Shown here: in pieces, positions 18,580 through 27,670 of the stretch
Layout: each line of letters opens with the position of its first letter
Numbering within the stretch: position 1 is the first letter of the stretch
NCBI RefSeq assembly: GCF_963665995.1
Contig: NZ_OY762512.1
Location: 3,596,001 to 3,660,000, forward strand
Reading direction: 5' to 3'
Source of the DNA: Pleurocapsa sp. FMAR1
GTDB lineage: Bacteria > Cyanobacteriota > Cyanobacteriia > Cyanobacteriales > Xenococcaceae
DNA length: 64,000 nt
Position numbers and translations under genes: made by a program
The notes under the pieces: generated by a model
What the model was told of the DNA's origin: nothing
Databases searched by the model: none
Seen by the model: the letters and a program-made list of their open reading frames with translations, nothing else

Positions 18580-19845
18580 ATGGCTAAAAATATATCTTTA
18601 ACCAGACTTAGTTTAAATTCTAATTTAGTAGCCACTGTATTAGATCTAGTTCCTACTGCTGCTTATATTCATATTCCTTTTTGTCGTCGTCGCTGCTTTT
18701 ACTGCGATTTTCCAATTTCAGTGGTGGGAAATTCGGGGGGGAAATCCGCATCTATTATGCTAGAAGAATATATTGCTGCCTTAATCAAAGATATTCAATC
18801 AACACCATCAACCGAAGAACCTCTACAAACAGTTTTTTTTGGTGGTGGCACGCCTTCTTTATTATCTCCACAGCAGCTAACACAAATTATACAGGCGATC
18901 GCATCCCATTTTGGTATTGCTGATAACGCCGAAATATCAATGGAAATCGATCCAGGTACTTTTGATCGCCATAGATTATTAGGATATTTAGAAGCAGGGC
19001 TAAATCGCTTTAGTTTGGGAGTGCAGACTTTTGATGAGGAGTTGCTCAAAGTTTGTGGGCGTTCTCATACTTTAGCTGATGCAATGCAGGCTGTAGAAAT
19101 AATTAAACAGCTAGAAATTGATAACTTCAGCTTAGATTTAATTTCAGGTTTACCCCATCAAACCTTAGAACATTGCCTGAAATCTTTAGAAACGGCAATT
19201 GCGATCGCGCCTAAGCATCTTTCCTGTTACGATCTAGTACTTGAACCAGTTACTGCCTTCGGCAAACAATATCAGCCAGGAGAAACCCCCTTACCTAATG
19301 ATGATGACGCTGCCCAGATGTATCGGCTGACTCAAGCGACTTTAACCAAGGCAGGATACCAGCACTACGAGATATCCAATTATGCTCAACCTGGTTATCA
19401 GTGTCGTCATAATCGAGTGTATTGGGAAAATAAACCTTATTATGGCTTTGGTATGGGTGCAGCTAGCTACGTTGCAGGGAAAAGATTTTCTCGCCCTCGA
19501 ACTCGCCGAGAATACTATGCTTGGTTGGAAACAGGATCAATTGTAGATGCACCAGAAATATCTGCCACAGACTATATACTTGAAACTTTAATGCTAGGTT
19601 TGCGTTTAGCAGAAGGTATTGATTTAGAACAATTTGAACCAGATATCTTAAAAAAAATCTGGTCTTGCATTAAGCCATATTATCGTCAGGGATGGATAGA
19701 AATATTAGATAATCAAGAACAATTGATTGATTTAAAAGATCGAAATTCACTGTTTCCGTTGCCAGGAAGAGTTCGCCTTAGCGATCCTGAAGGATTTCTC
19801 TTTTCCAATACTGTTCTTGCTAGCCTATTTGAGAAATTAGCATAA
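18580..19845 (+). CDS. hemW: Radical SAM heme chaperone HemW
   Basis: Coproporphyrinogen III oxidase-like radical SAM protein, now regarded as a heme-trafficking chaperone. The [4Fe-4S]/SAM motif is CRRRCFYC (C35, C39 and C42 from the ATG at 18580), in the context AYIHIPFC. The glycine-rich FFGGGTPSLL, SMEIDPGTFD, and LNRFSLGVQTF that mark the HemN/HemW barrel follow. The HemW C-terminal domain is complete (DYILETLMLGLRLAEGIDL). A TTG at 18562 would add six residues. It has CxxxCxxC followed by DF rather than a HemN-type extra Cys, favouring HemW over a true oxidase. Confidence 0.9.
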   Translation: MAKNISLTRLSLNSNLVATVLDLVPTAAYIHIPFCRRRCFYCDFPISVVGNSGGKSASIMLEEYIAALIKDIQSTPSTEEPLQTVFFGGGTPSLLSPQQLTQIIQAIASHFGIADNAEISMEIDPGTFDRHRLLGYLEAGLNRFSLGVQTFDEELLKVCGRSHTLADAMQAVEIIKQLEIDNFSLDLISGLPHQTLEHCLKSLETAIAIAPKHLSCYDLVLEPVTAFGKQYQPGETPLPNDDDAAQMYRLTQATLTKAGYQHYEISNYAQPGYQCRHNRVYWENKPYYGFGMGAASYVAGKRFSRPRTRREYYAWLETGSIVDAPEISATDYILETLMLGLRLAEGIDLEQFEPDILKKIWSCIKPYYRQGWIEILDNQEQLIDLKDRNSLFPLPGRVRLSDPEGFLFSNTVLASLFEKLA

Positions 19846-20079
19846 TTAATTTTTGTCGGGGCGAATAATCATTGATGTCTTAGCTGAAATGAAAGATGAA
19901 ATTCGTAGTTAAACTAATAATTATCATTGGTTTGAAAATTCTTGGTTTTAGTATTTTTTATAAATCGGATTTAGTGTCAATTGGCTTTACCTTGCGTTTA
20001 CCATTGTCTTTATGCTTTTGTTTGGTGACTTGACTATCGAGGCTTAGAAACCAACCTAAGTCTCGCATCGATCGCTTCA

Positions 20080-20643
20080 TTATACGATTCTGTAGCGATC
20101 GCCTAAAGAAATTCCATTAACATTACCACGAAACCTTACCATTGCTTCGCTAGAGTTAAATTGCAAAGCAATTTGAAATACGGTCATCTTTTTTTGTACT
20201 GCCCACAATAAACCATGTCTGGGAATCTGCAAACATCCACCTAGATATGTTGCCTCATCTTCGTCTTGTTGACGGCGTTGAAAAAGTCCTGTTTTTGGAT
20301 CTCTGTCTACCATTTTGTGTTTGAGTATTATGTGAGCGAATTCGTGCATAAGATTGGATTGCTGACGTACAGGCACATGACGAGAATTGTGAACGATCCA
20401 TAATGGATTTTGACGAATAATTCCTGCTGACCAGTTTTTATCAGGATCGCTGAGTAACTTAATAGATTCTGAGTCGGCATTAGGAAATGTTTCAGCAGTA
20501 AAAACTTCTGCTTCAAAATGCTTGGCTAAAATTGTGGCTGGTAACGTCTCAAAAGCTTTGAAACCCAACATACTGCGCTTTTTAGATGCGATCGCTTCTA
20601 ATCTTTGTCGGTTTTCAGTCGTTAAACTTTTAATTAATCCCAC
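20080..20643 (-). CDS. ImmA/IrrE-family metallopeptidase
   Basis: Putative zinc protease of 187 residues with motif HEFAH in NLMHEFAHIILKHK and a downstream acidic helix (QQDEDEATYLGG) that supplies the third metal ligand in this family. Members cleave a cognate XRE-type repressor, as ImmA does for ImmR and IrrE for DdrO. An XRE regulator is encoded immediately upstream with a gap of only six bases, so the two form a classic pair. They are divergent from the truncated pPIWI-associated helicase. Whether they control it is inference. The spacer 19846-20079 holds no recognisable gene. Confidence 0.85.
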   Translation of the reverse strand: MGLIKSLTTENRQRLEAIASKKRSMLGFKAFETLPATILAKHFEAEVFTAETFPNADSESIKLLSDPDKNWSAGIIRQNPLWIVHNSRHVPVRQQSNLMHEFAHIILKHKMVDRDPKTGLFQRRQQDEDEATYLGGCLQIPRHGLLWAVQKKMTVFQIALQFNSSEAMVRFRGNVNGISLGDRYRIV

Positions 20644-20649
20644 TTGTAA

Positions 20650-21006
20650 TTATTCCTTTTCATCTTTATTTTGGGATAAGTCTTTGTATGCTGCTTTAAC
20701 TAAAGACGCTAAAGCATTAGCGATCGCAGGATCGAGGTTTTTATCGGCACGTAGTTGAATTGAAATAGCTTCAGCAGTTTCTATGTTCTCTTCCTCTGTA
20801 TCCTTGATTAGCTCATTCAATGGCACTTCTAGCCAGTCACAAATAGCTAAAAATGTATCCATGTCAGGAGTTTTGCCATTTTCTACCCGCGAAATAGTTG
20901 AAGGGCTAACATTGCCAATTTCTTTTGCTGTTTCTCGTAAACCGCGAGAACCACGCTTACTACGCACTAGGCTAGCTAATCTTTCGATATCTAGATAACT
21001 TCCCAT
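20650..21006 (-). CDS. XRE-family transcriptional regulator
   Basis: Repressor-like DNA-binding protein of 118 residues. The N-terminal helix-turn-helix runs from LASLVRSKRGSRGLRETAKE to STISRVENGKTPDMDTFLAI. A C-terminal helical part (AIANALASLVKAAYKDLSQN) probably serves dimerisation or protease recognition. I chose the ATG at 21006 (MGSYLDIERL); the longer frame to 21063 adds 19 residues unlike any XRE protein. It is the likely target of the adjacent ImmA/IrrE protease. Its 5' end is about 90 bases from the divergent helicase frame, so one spacer may hold both promoters. Confidence 0.85.
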   Translation of the reverse strand: MGSYLDIERLASLVRSKRGSRGLRETAKEIGNVSPSTISRVENGKTPDMDTFLAICDWLEVPLNELIKDTEEENIETAEAISIQLRADKNLDPAIANALASLVKAAYKDLSQNKDEKE

Positions 21007-21097
21007 AATGCTATTTTGTTTTACAGAAATATTTTTGTTTCTTAGTTGATACGGCAAAAACAAAGAGTGTATATTTTATGAAACGATTGTATCGCTT

Positions 21098-23266
21098 GTG
21101 AGAAATAGAGAAGGTAAGTACGAACAGTCTGATATTGTGGTGTTCGATGAAGCAGATACGATTATTGAATGGTTTGATAAAGTATATGCAGAACAAGTAA
21201 CCCTAACTAATAGAAGCAGAGACGGCGTTTTTGATATTACTGGGGTTAAAACCGAACAATCCAACCGAATTGAAACTTTGCGATCGCCTTTAAAGGCTAG
21301 ATGGAGTGCAGTACAAAGAAATGCCCAAACAGCAATTGAAGCCACTCTTACATTACTCGGCGAAGATTTAGGGCAAAAAATTCTACAAGACTGGGTACAA
21401 CAAGGTTATTTTACGCCGCACGTGCTTTTTTACAAGTTAGCACGTCGTTTAGCGGGATTAGAAGAATACGATTCTTATGCCAAATCGTCACAGCAACTAA
21501 TGGCAGATGAGGGAAGAATACAACCCATGATGGAAATTGTGGATTATTTTCTCAAAGACGATCCCGTAATGAGACGTAGAAGTTCCAATTCTGCAACAAC
21601 TGGACTGTTAGAAATCGTGCAACTTATCAACAACAGGGGCGAAAGTGCTACCGATGAAGAGATTTATAATGATTGTCATAATTGGATAACTACTTTTTTT
21701 CCCAACACTCGAAGCAATTTAGATCTTTTAAAAACAGAATTAAATAACCTAAGAAATCAGCCAAACTCGGAGGATTTATATCCTTATCTAACTAAAGAAG
21801 AAGATCTCGACACTATTCAAACTCTTGCTTATCGTTTGCAGTTTACCCTAACAGTTACATTATTAGATCGCCATACCAAAATTGTCTTCTATGAATGGCA
21901 AAATCGACCTAATAATATTCGTGAACCTTCTCCCCATCGCCGAATGCCAATGGGAATGATTGATATTTTGCCGTTACCAGTTACGGGAAGACAATTCGGG
22001 ACATATTATTCTAGCAAAGACAGTAATACTCTGAGTCTGTTTGCCTATTCTAATATTGGGCGAGATTACGTACTTAATTTCCATCGCTTATTAACCGATT
22101 TTGACGGCTTGAAAGGGGCAAATGTCTTGGCACTTTCAGGAACATCTTATTTACCCGACTCTACTACTTTTCATGTGGGCGATCCTCAAGGGGTATTGAT
22201 GCCAGAAACAACGGCGCAAGAAGCGATCGCTCAAAGTGAATTTGAATTTCTACCTCAGTTTAATGAGAAGAATAAACCAATTCGCGTCTCTGGTAATTTA
22301 AGTAACAAAATACAAGCCCGTACCAAACTCACGCAGGTTGCTAAATCTCTAGTTACTCAAAATGGCAGCAATCATCTTGTTTCGGAACTACAGATACTAA
22401 AAGATTTAGGAGAAAGTAATCCCGAACTCTGGGCAGATCGCGATCGCATTTTAATTTTAGTCAACTCTTACGATCAATCTAAATGGGTAGCAGATGAATT
22501 GCGAACTTACTTACCCGATATTCGCGAACAAATCTATCATTTAGTTAATGACAACCTAGAACCAGAAAAAAACGGCAAATTCAAGCCAGGAGAGCTAAAA
22601 AGAGCAGATATCGAAACATTTGGGCAAAATGGGGGCAAAATACTAGTTGCGTCTACAAGCTCTATCGGACGTGGATTCAATATCCTTAACAGTAACGGTA
22701 AAGCAGCTTTTGGCGCAGTGTACTTTCTAACTCGTCCTTATCCTCATCCCAATGATACAGCAGCGATCGTCCAGGAATTAAATCGACGTGCCTATGAATG
22801 GCGAGATAAAGAAGATTTTATTGTTTGGCAACAAGCAGATGGAATTGCCCAAAGTGCAGAATTACTGAGAAAAACAGCAAATAATTACTGGCGTTCAGTT
22901 GAACAGCGTTCTTACTATCGAACTCTGCGAGATAATCCTGATTTATGTGCTTTTCCCCGTCATGATTTAGCAGCCACAACACTAGGCAGAATTATTCAAG
23001 CAGTAGGGCGTTTGATTCGCGGTGGTGTTCCCTTTCATGGTTATTTTGTTGACTCTGCTTGGGCAGATAATAGTGCTAAAAAGCTTGCTGCTGAAAAAGC
23101 TGGTGACGATCCAAATCAAATTGATAATGATAGCGAAGAAAATAGCTTGTTAGTCGCCACGATACTCAGAGTTTGTGATTATGCAGCAGAAGATGACTCA
23201 GTTGGGAATGCTTTATATAGACCACTTGCTGATGCTTTAGAAAATATCGAAAATGTCTTCTTCTAA
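21098..23266 (+). CDS. DinG-like superfamily II helicase of a pPIWI-RE system, lacking its N-terminus
   Basis: C-terminal three quarters of a large helicase (722 residues from the GTG at 21098). The visible sequence opens directly at motif II: VVFDEADTI, DEAD at residues 17-20. No Walker A (GxGKT) precedes it. The frame is open only from about 21050, without such a motif. Later helicase landmarks are present: GANVLALSGTSYLPD, RDRILILVNSYDQSKWVADE (motif IV-like), GKILVASTSSIGRGFN (motif V) and QAVGRLIRGG (motif VI, residues 634-643). Burroughs and colleagues described DinG-type helicases next to pPIWI-RE proteins, as here. Without motif I it should not hydrolyse ATP, so this looks like a 5' deletion whose junction abuts the XRE/ImmA pair. 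Confidence 0.75.
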   Translation: MRNREGKYEQSDIVVFDEADTIIEWFDKVYAEQVTLTNRSRDGVFDITGVKTEQSNRIETLRSPLKARWSAVQRNAQTAIEATLTLLGEDLGQKILQDWVQQGYFTPHVLFYKLARRLAGLEEYDSYAKSSQQLMADEGRIQPMMEIVDYFLKDDPVMRRRSSNSATTGLLEIVQLINNRGESATDEEIYNDCHNWITTFFPNTRSNLDLLKTELNNLRNQPNSEDLYPYLTKEEDLDTIQTLAYRLQFTLTVTLLDRHTKIVFYEWQNRPNNIREPSPHRRMPMGMIDILPLPVTGRQFGTYYSSKDSNTLSLFAYSNIGRDYVLNFHRLLTDFDGLKGANVLALSGTSYLPDSTTFHVGDPQGVLMPETTAQEAIAQSEFEFLPQFNEKNKPIRVSGNLSNKIQARTKLTQVAKSLVTQNGSNHLVSELQILKDLGESNPELWADRDRILILVNSYDQSKWVADELRTYLPDIREQIYHLVNDNLEPEKNGKFKPGELKRADIETFGQNGGKILVASTSSIGRGFNILNSNGKAAFGAVYFLTRPYPHPNDTAAIVQELNRRAYEWRDKEDFIVWQQADGIAQSAELLRKTANNYWRSVEQRSYYRTLRDNPDLCAFPRHDLAATTLGRIIQAVGRLIRGGVPFHGYFVDSAWADNSAKKLAAEKAGDDPNQIDNDSEENSLLVATILRVCDYAAEDDSVGNALYRPLADALENIENVFF

Positions 23267-23297
23267 AAAAATTTGTGTAATTAGATAAACCCTGTAG

Positions 23298-23317
23298 GGG
23301 CGAACGGCCGTTCGCCC
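23298..23317. repeat. Perfect 20-bp palindrome upstream of the pPIWI-RE gene
   Basis: gggcgaacgg followed by ccgttcgccc, a perfect inverted repeat in the spacer between the helicase and the pPIWI-RE gene. A variant with an 8-nt loop lies at 26754-26777 on the other side of the gene. It may act as a terminator-like hairpin or simply be an interspersed repeat. Confidence 0.7.
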
Positions 23318-23396
23318 TTACCCATAACGTAATGTAATTATTTTCAATAAATATTATGCAAAAAAAAACAATTCTAATGTAGCTTTACCCTCCCGT

Positions 23397-26336
23397 ATGA
23401 ATTTAGCGGAAAACCCATTTGCTGATTTAAAAATTGCCGTGTTAATGTTTCCTTATTCTAGGGAGGTTCGAGATTTTTGTAACGATATCCAAAGAGTACT
23501 ACGTAAAAAAGAGAAAGAACCTTTTCCTTATCGACAATTAAATAATGGTTTACTTGCCTGTAGTTCAACTTTGACTTATGGTTTTGAATGGTTAGAAACC
23601 ATAGATTATGTTCGTCAATATCGCGCATTAGCTGTTGGTAAATCTGAAAATATTTTAGACAATATACCCACACCACAACAGATACACGATCTGATTTTTA
23701 CTTGGGCGCAAACTTGGACAAGACAATTTTTAAATAGGCGAGGTAATAAAGATGAGATCGAATCAGTATGCGATCGCTTTTTAGATGCTGTTGATATTTT
23801 CCCCGAAGATTGGCAATGGGAATATATTCAACCAGCAACTTTAATCGAAGATATTAATTCTAATAACGGTTTGGGATATCAGGCGATTCCCAGTTTACTT
23901 GCGACTTTATTACACGAAAAAACTATTACTATCAAGTTAGAAAATATAGAGCAAAAAATTATTTGGCGTAAAGTACAAAACGGTTGTTCGGGTAAAACGG
24001 GATTACATTTAGTCAGTCAGCCTTTTAAAGTTAACTATATCGAAAAAAATGATCGGGATGGAACGGTTAAAGAACAAGAAGGTTATTATGCCTATACCCT
24101 AAATTTATATTTACATACTCAAGCAGGAAGATTTAATGATCGAGGTAATTTAAAGCCTTGGATATTTTTACACCTCGGTTGTCAAAGATACGCCGATGAA
24201 CCTTTAGTAAAACATAATTTTGGGCGAAATATTTCTGTCTTAATAGGAATGAATACCGCCCGTATAGATAACTATCCTACTGATTCAATTTTAGTTAAGT
24301 TGACTACCGATCGCGATAATGTTAAACAATGGCAAGAACAGTTACCAGATTTGCTAGCTGCATTCAAAGCACGTCCTCTTATTAAGCCACAGGAAATATT
24401 CAACAATCCTAAAAAATATGGCAATTTAGATAATGCTAAAAAGTGGAGTAATGATGAATATTATCTTATTCATACTGAAGGCTACAAATACAGGGAAGAA
24501 GGGCAAAAAAGCGGCGGACACGGGCATCATATCGATACTGGTTTTAGTTTAAAAGAACGTGCAGATATTACTAGTAAAGTCTTGCAATTATTAAATTGCA
24601 CATTAATTGCAGACAAACCAATGGAATGCGATATTAAAGCACCAACTGGTAAAAAAATGCCTTTGGCAATGCGCGATTATGATTATCTAGGTAAATCTTT
24701 ATTGCCTTCTGCGCTATCAAAACATAGTGAAGAGGAACAACAAGAAAAAGTAAAGGAAAAACAGACTATTATCGTAAATGCTATTAAACGAGCCTCTAAT
24801 AATAATCCAATTTATTTATTTGTAATTTATCGCGAAGAACACACTAAAAGATTAGTCAATCAGCAATTACGATAATCTTTATTGTTACGAGAGGGCGATT
24901 GCTTTCCAGAACATATTACCGTTACAGATGTTTTGATTGAAGACTCCACTCTTTTAGAAAGAATATCTGTAAGTGGCTTGTCTTCAGTCAACAGAAACTT
25001 CGATCAAGAAATAAGAAAAGGGCATACCAAAAAACGTCAGGCTTGGCAGAATTTTTTAAAGAATAATGTTCTCAACAAAGTAAAAAGTAAAAACGACTCA
25101 AGTATTTTTGCAATTATTGAAATAGGAACAATTCAAAAAATAAAAGGAGTAGACCCCAAACAAAACATTAGAGGTGCAGTACGAGAAGCTTGTGTCTTAG
25201 AAAATATCAATTCTCAGATGCTACAAACAGTAAAGCCAACCAAGAAAGATGATAAAGTTTATAGTCCACAAACAAAAGGAAGAACATTAAACGCTGTATT
25301 AGATGTAACTTTGCGCCATACAGGTACATTGTACGGTTTACCTTCAGAAGTTTACCAACTAGCAAAAATACCAGAAAATATTGCTCACAAATTAGATATA
25401 ATTGCCTTTTGTCGAGTGCAAAAAAACAATTTTATCGGTAGAAATCAGTTTCAATATGCGATCGCAGTACGTCTTAGTGCTACAGGAACAGTAGACGTTT
25501 TGCTTCCTAACCATAAACAATGGATTCCTTATACACAAGCAGGAATAGAAATAGGAAAATTATTTCATGAAGTAAGAAAAGCGAGAAATACTCAAGGCAG
25601 CGATCGCAAAATATTAGAACAGGTTCAAATGAAGGGCGGAGATTTAGTAAAGTTTGTCGCCGATACATTGGTAAATCATTTAAAAAATCCTACTGTTGTT
25701 TTAATTGAAGCTGATGTTTGGCGTAACGAACGTAGCAAAAATGGAAGCGGTAATCAGGCTTGGTTTCAATTAAAAAATGAATATTTATTAGAGCAACGAG
25801 ATATTTTAAACTTTAGTCATGTAATTGGTCACAACTGCCAATATAAAAGAGACGACGAAAAACTGAACAATTTGTTAACTGTAATTCGCCTTCGTAGCGG
25901 AAAGGAGACACCTCAGTATGTTACTAATAGACAGGAATGGAATGAAGATTCTGAAACCAAAGACTTTACTCAATTAAGTGGATTTATAGATAAAACAGCC
26001 CCAGAATTATTACATTATTTTTCAATAGGTAGAATACCTAGCACTCAAAAAGGGCAAAATGAACCCCAAGCTAGAAATTTGTCCAAAATAGAACATCAAG
26101 ATGATATCTACGCAGCCAACATTGCTTACAAACATCAGCAAATGATTGAAATATTGCCCTTTTTTGTTCGCGCCGATCTTCAGACAGAAAAAAGCCTAAA
26201 AGCACTTTGTCGAGTACCACACTATTTAAGAACATCTCCCGCATTTACAAAAGGAAATATTCATCAACCATACCCAATGCACCTAGGAATTGATCTAATC
26301 CAAGATCTTCTATGTATTTTAGATTTGGATTTTTAG
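23397..26336 (+). pseudogene. pPIWI-RE family protein (Argonaute/PIWI relative) split by an in-frame TAA
   Basis: Prokaryotic PIWI homologue of the RE clade, predicted to bind guide or R-loop nucleic acid in an inter-genome conflict system. Two frames, 23397-24875 (492 aa) and 24882-26336 (484 aa), lie in exactly the same phase, separated only by TAA at 24873-24875. Read through it gives about 978 residues, the expected size. The first part corresponds to the N-terminal pPIWI-RE module (DUF3962-like). The second holds the RNase H-fold PIWI domain, with a strand-helix TVVLIEADVWRNERSKNGSG whose Arg (codon 776 of the joined frame) is a candidate for the signature R. The partner helicase lies upstream. 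The usual restriction-endonuclease partner is not seen. A single substitution explains the split; the TTG after it could allow separate translation. Confidence 0.72.
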
Positions 26337-26375
26337 AGCCTAAAAAGTTTTGTTTTTGGAGATCTCTATTTAATA

Positions 26376-26744
26376 TTACTTTAAAACTTTAGCTATGCGG
26401 TCTGCTAAATTAAATGGATCGTAGGGTTTAGTAATTACATCGGACACCTGAAGCTGAGTAAAGGATCTTAGTTCGGCTGGTTGAGCTTTTGCCGTTAATA
26501 AAATGACGGGAATAGAGCGAGTGACAAAATTAGCCTGTAGTTCAGAAAAAGTTTGCAAACCATCCATAACTGGCATCATCACATCCAATAAAATTAAATT
26601 TGGCTGCTTGGCGATCGCTTTAATTAAGCTTTCTTGACCCGAACTTGCCGTGATAATTTCCCAATTCCTAGTTACTTCCAATCAAATTTGAGTAGCTTCC
26701 CGCACGTCGTCATAGTCATCAATTATTAAAATTCTTTGATTCAT
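26376..26744 (-). pseudogene. CheY-type response regulator with an in-frame TGA
   Basis: Single receiver domain of about 122 residues. From ATG 26744 the frame reads MNQRILIIDDYDDVREATQI, then TGA (26682-26684, codon 21), then LEVTRNWEIITASSGQESL and on. All receiver residues are present: acidic pair D9/D10, phosphoacceptor D54 in ILLDVMMP, T84 and K106 in ITKPYDP. In relatives the position of the TGA is usually Cys, so a TGC or TGT to TGA change would explain it. The part after the stop could restart at TTG 26681, but that product lacks the acidic pocket. It lies just after the pPIWI-RE gene, convergent with it. Confidence 0.8.
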
Positions 26745-26753
26745 TATTAGTAC

Positions 26754-26777
26754 GGGCGAACAGCCAGCCGTTCGCCC
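26754..26777. repeat. Hairpin repeat gggcgaac / gttcgccc
   Basis: Eight-bp stem gggcgaac (26754-26761) / gttcgccc (26770-26777) with loop agccagcc. Second copy of the palindromic family at 23298-23317; the two copies bracket the pPIWI-RE and response-regulator genes. Confidence 0.65.
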
Positions 26778-26838
26778 TTAACTGATTACCAATTGCTTAT
26801 TACCAATTGCGTCCCTATTACGTCACTGAAGAAGGATT

Positions 26839-26891
26839 GGTGGGCATTACTCAAATAATTGATTCTGTTGTTATTAATTGGGATGCCCACC
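26839..26891. repeat. Inverted repeat ggtgggcat / atgcccacc
   Basis: Nine-bp arms at 26839-26847 and 26883-26891 enclosing an AT-rich centre, in the spacer 26745-27064. This is the only structure I see in that gap apart from the neighbouring hairpin; the 62-codon frame across it is a by-product. Confidence 0.55.
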
Positions 26892-27064
26892 CTACAATCT
26901 TATCTAATAGGAAAATGACGATAGTTGCGATCGGCAAGATTAAAATTCCTACCTGCCAAGGTTTAATGGATTTTATTGCTTTTCCTCTGCCTTAGAGTCT
27001 TATGATCTGTTTTTATCCTAGCGAGATTTTTAATAAAGCAGATTAATTTGGTAATAGACCTGTT

Positions 27065-27649
27065 TCAAGATTTTGCCCGATTGCCTTTCTGTAGCCAACC
27101 TGGAGGATTAGAAATTATTCTAATCCCCGCCACCAGAATTACAACCAAAACGATCGCAGCAGTCCAAAGCGGGAAAGTAATACCCAGAATCGATAAAGAA
27201 ACTGAGCCGACAAGTTCGGTAGTTGCCACAATAAAGTTACCTAATCCAGCAGTAACGCCTGTAGAAGCTAATCTAGTAAAACTAGCCAAAGTTCCCATCA
27301 ATCCTGCTGTTCCACCTCCTGCGATCGCAGCTAACGTCCATTGTAAGACAGGATCGGTATGTCCCAAAGTAGCAGCAGTTAAGACTGTACCAATACCTAC
27401 GGCAATTGGCACTTGAACCGTATCTAATAGGTTATCGACTACGGGAACGTAATAAGCCAAAACTTCTAAAACAGTAGCAATGGCAAAAGCGATCGCTGCC
27501 TCGGTAGTTCCCAGCCATTCAAATCCTGACGAGAGGGGAATATGACCATACATAGCCCCCAAACTCAATACTAAAGGTGGTAAAAAAACTCGCAGACCAC
27601 AGGCTGCACTGAGGGTTATACCTAAACAGAGGGCAACAATAATTTCCAT
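27065..27649 (-). CDS. DUF4126 membrane protein
   Basis: Hydrophobic protein of 194 residues with about five transmembrane segments. Recognisable DUF4126 features are the N-terminal GITLSAACGLRVFLPPLVLS, the YVPVVDNLLDTVQVPIAVG segment, and Gly/Ala-rich helices (AAIAGGGTAGLMGTLASFTR). The short basic end is NPPGWLQKGNRAKS. Function unknown. It follows tldD by about 20 bases on the same strand, so the two are probably co-transcribed. Confidence 0.85.
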   Translation of the reverse strand: MEIIVALCLGITLSAACGLRVFLPPLVLSLGAMYGHIPLSSGFEWLGTTEAAIAFAIATVLEVLAYYVPVVDNLLDTVQVPIAVGIGTVLTAATLGHTDPVLQWTLAAIAGGGTAGLMGTLASFTRLASTGVTAGLGNFIVATTELVGSVSLSILGITFPLWTAAIVLVVILVAGIRIISNPPGWLQKGNRAKS

Positions 27650-27670
27650 AATTTAGTTTGATCTACCTAT

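Noticed and set aside
24882-26336. Second pPIWI-RE half as an ordinary independent gene
   Set aside because: It is in the same phase as the first half, has only a TTG start and no ribosome-binding site; a split gene is simpler.
26682-26684. Selenocysteine at the TGA of the response regulator
   Set aside because: No structure resembling a SECIS element was recognised and selenoproteins are not expected in cyanobacteria; a point mutation is more likely.
26807-26995. 62-codon frame between the response regulator and DUF4126 genes
   Set aside because: It spans an inverted repeat in intergenic DNA, with no ribosome-binding site or family pattern.
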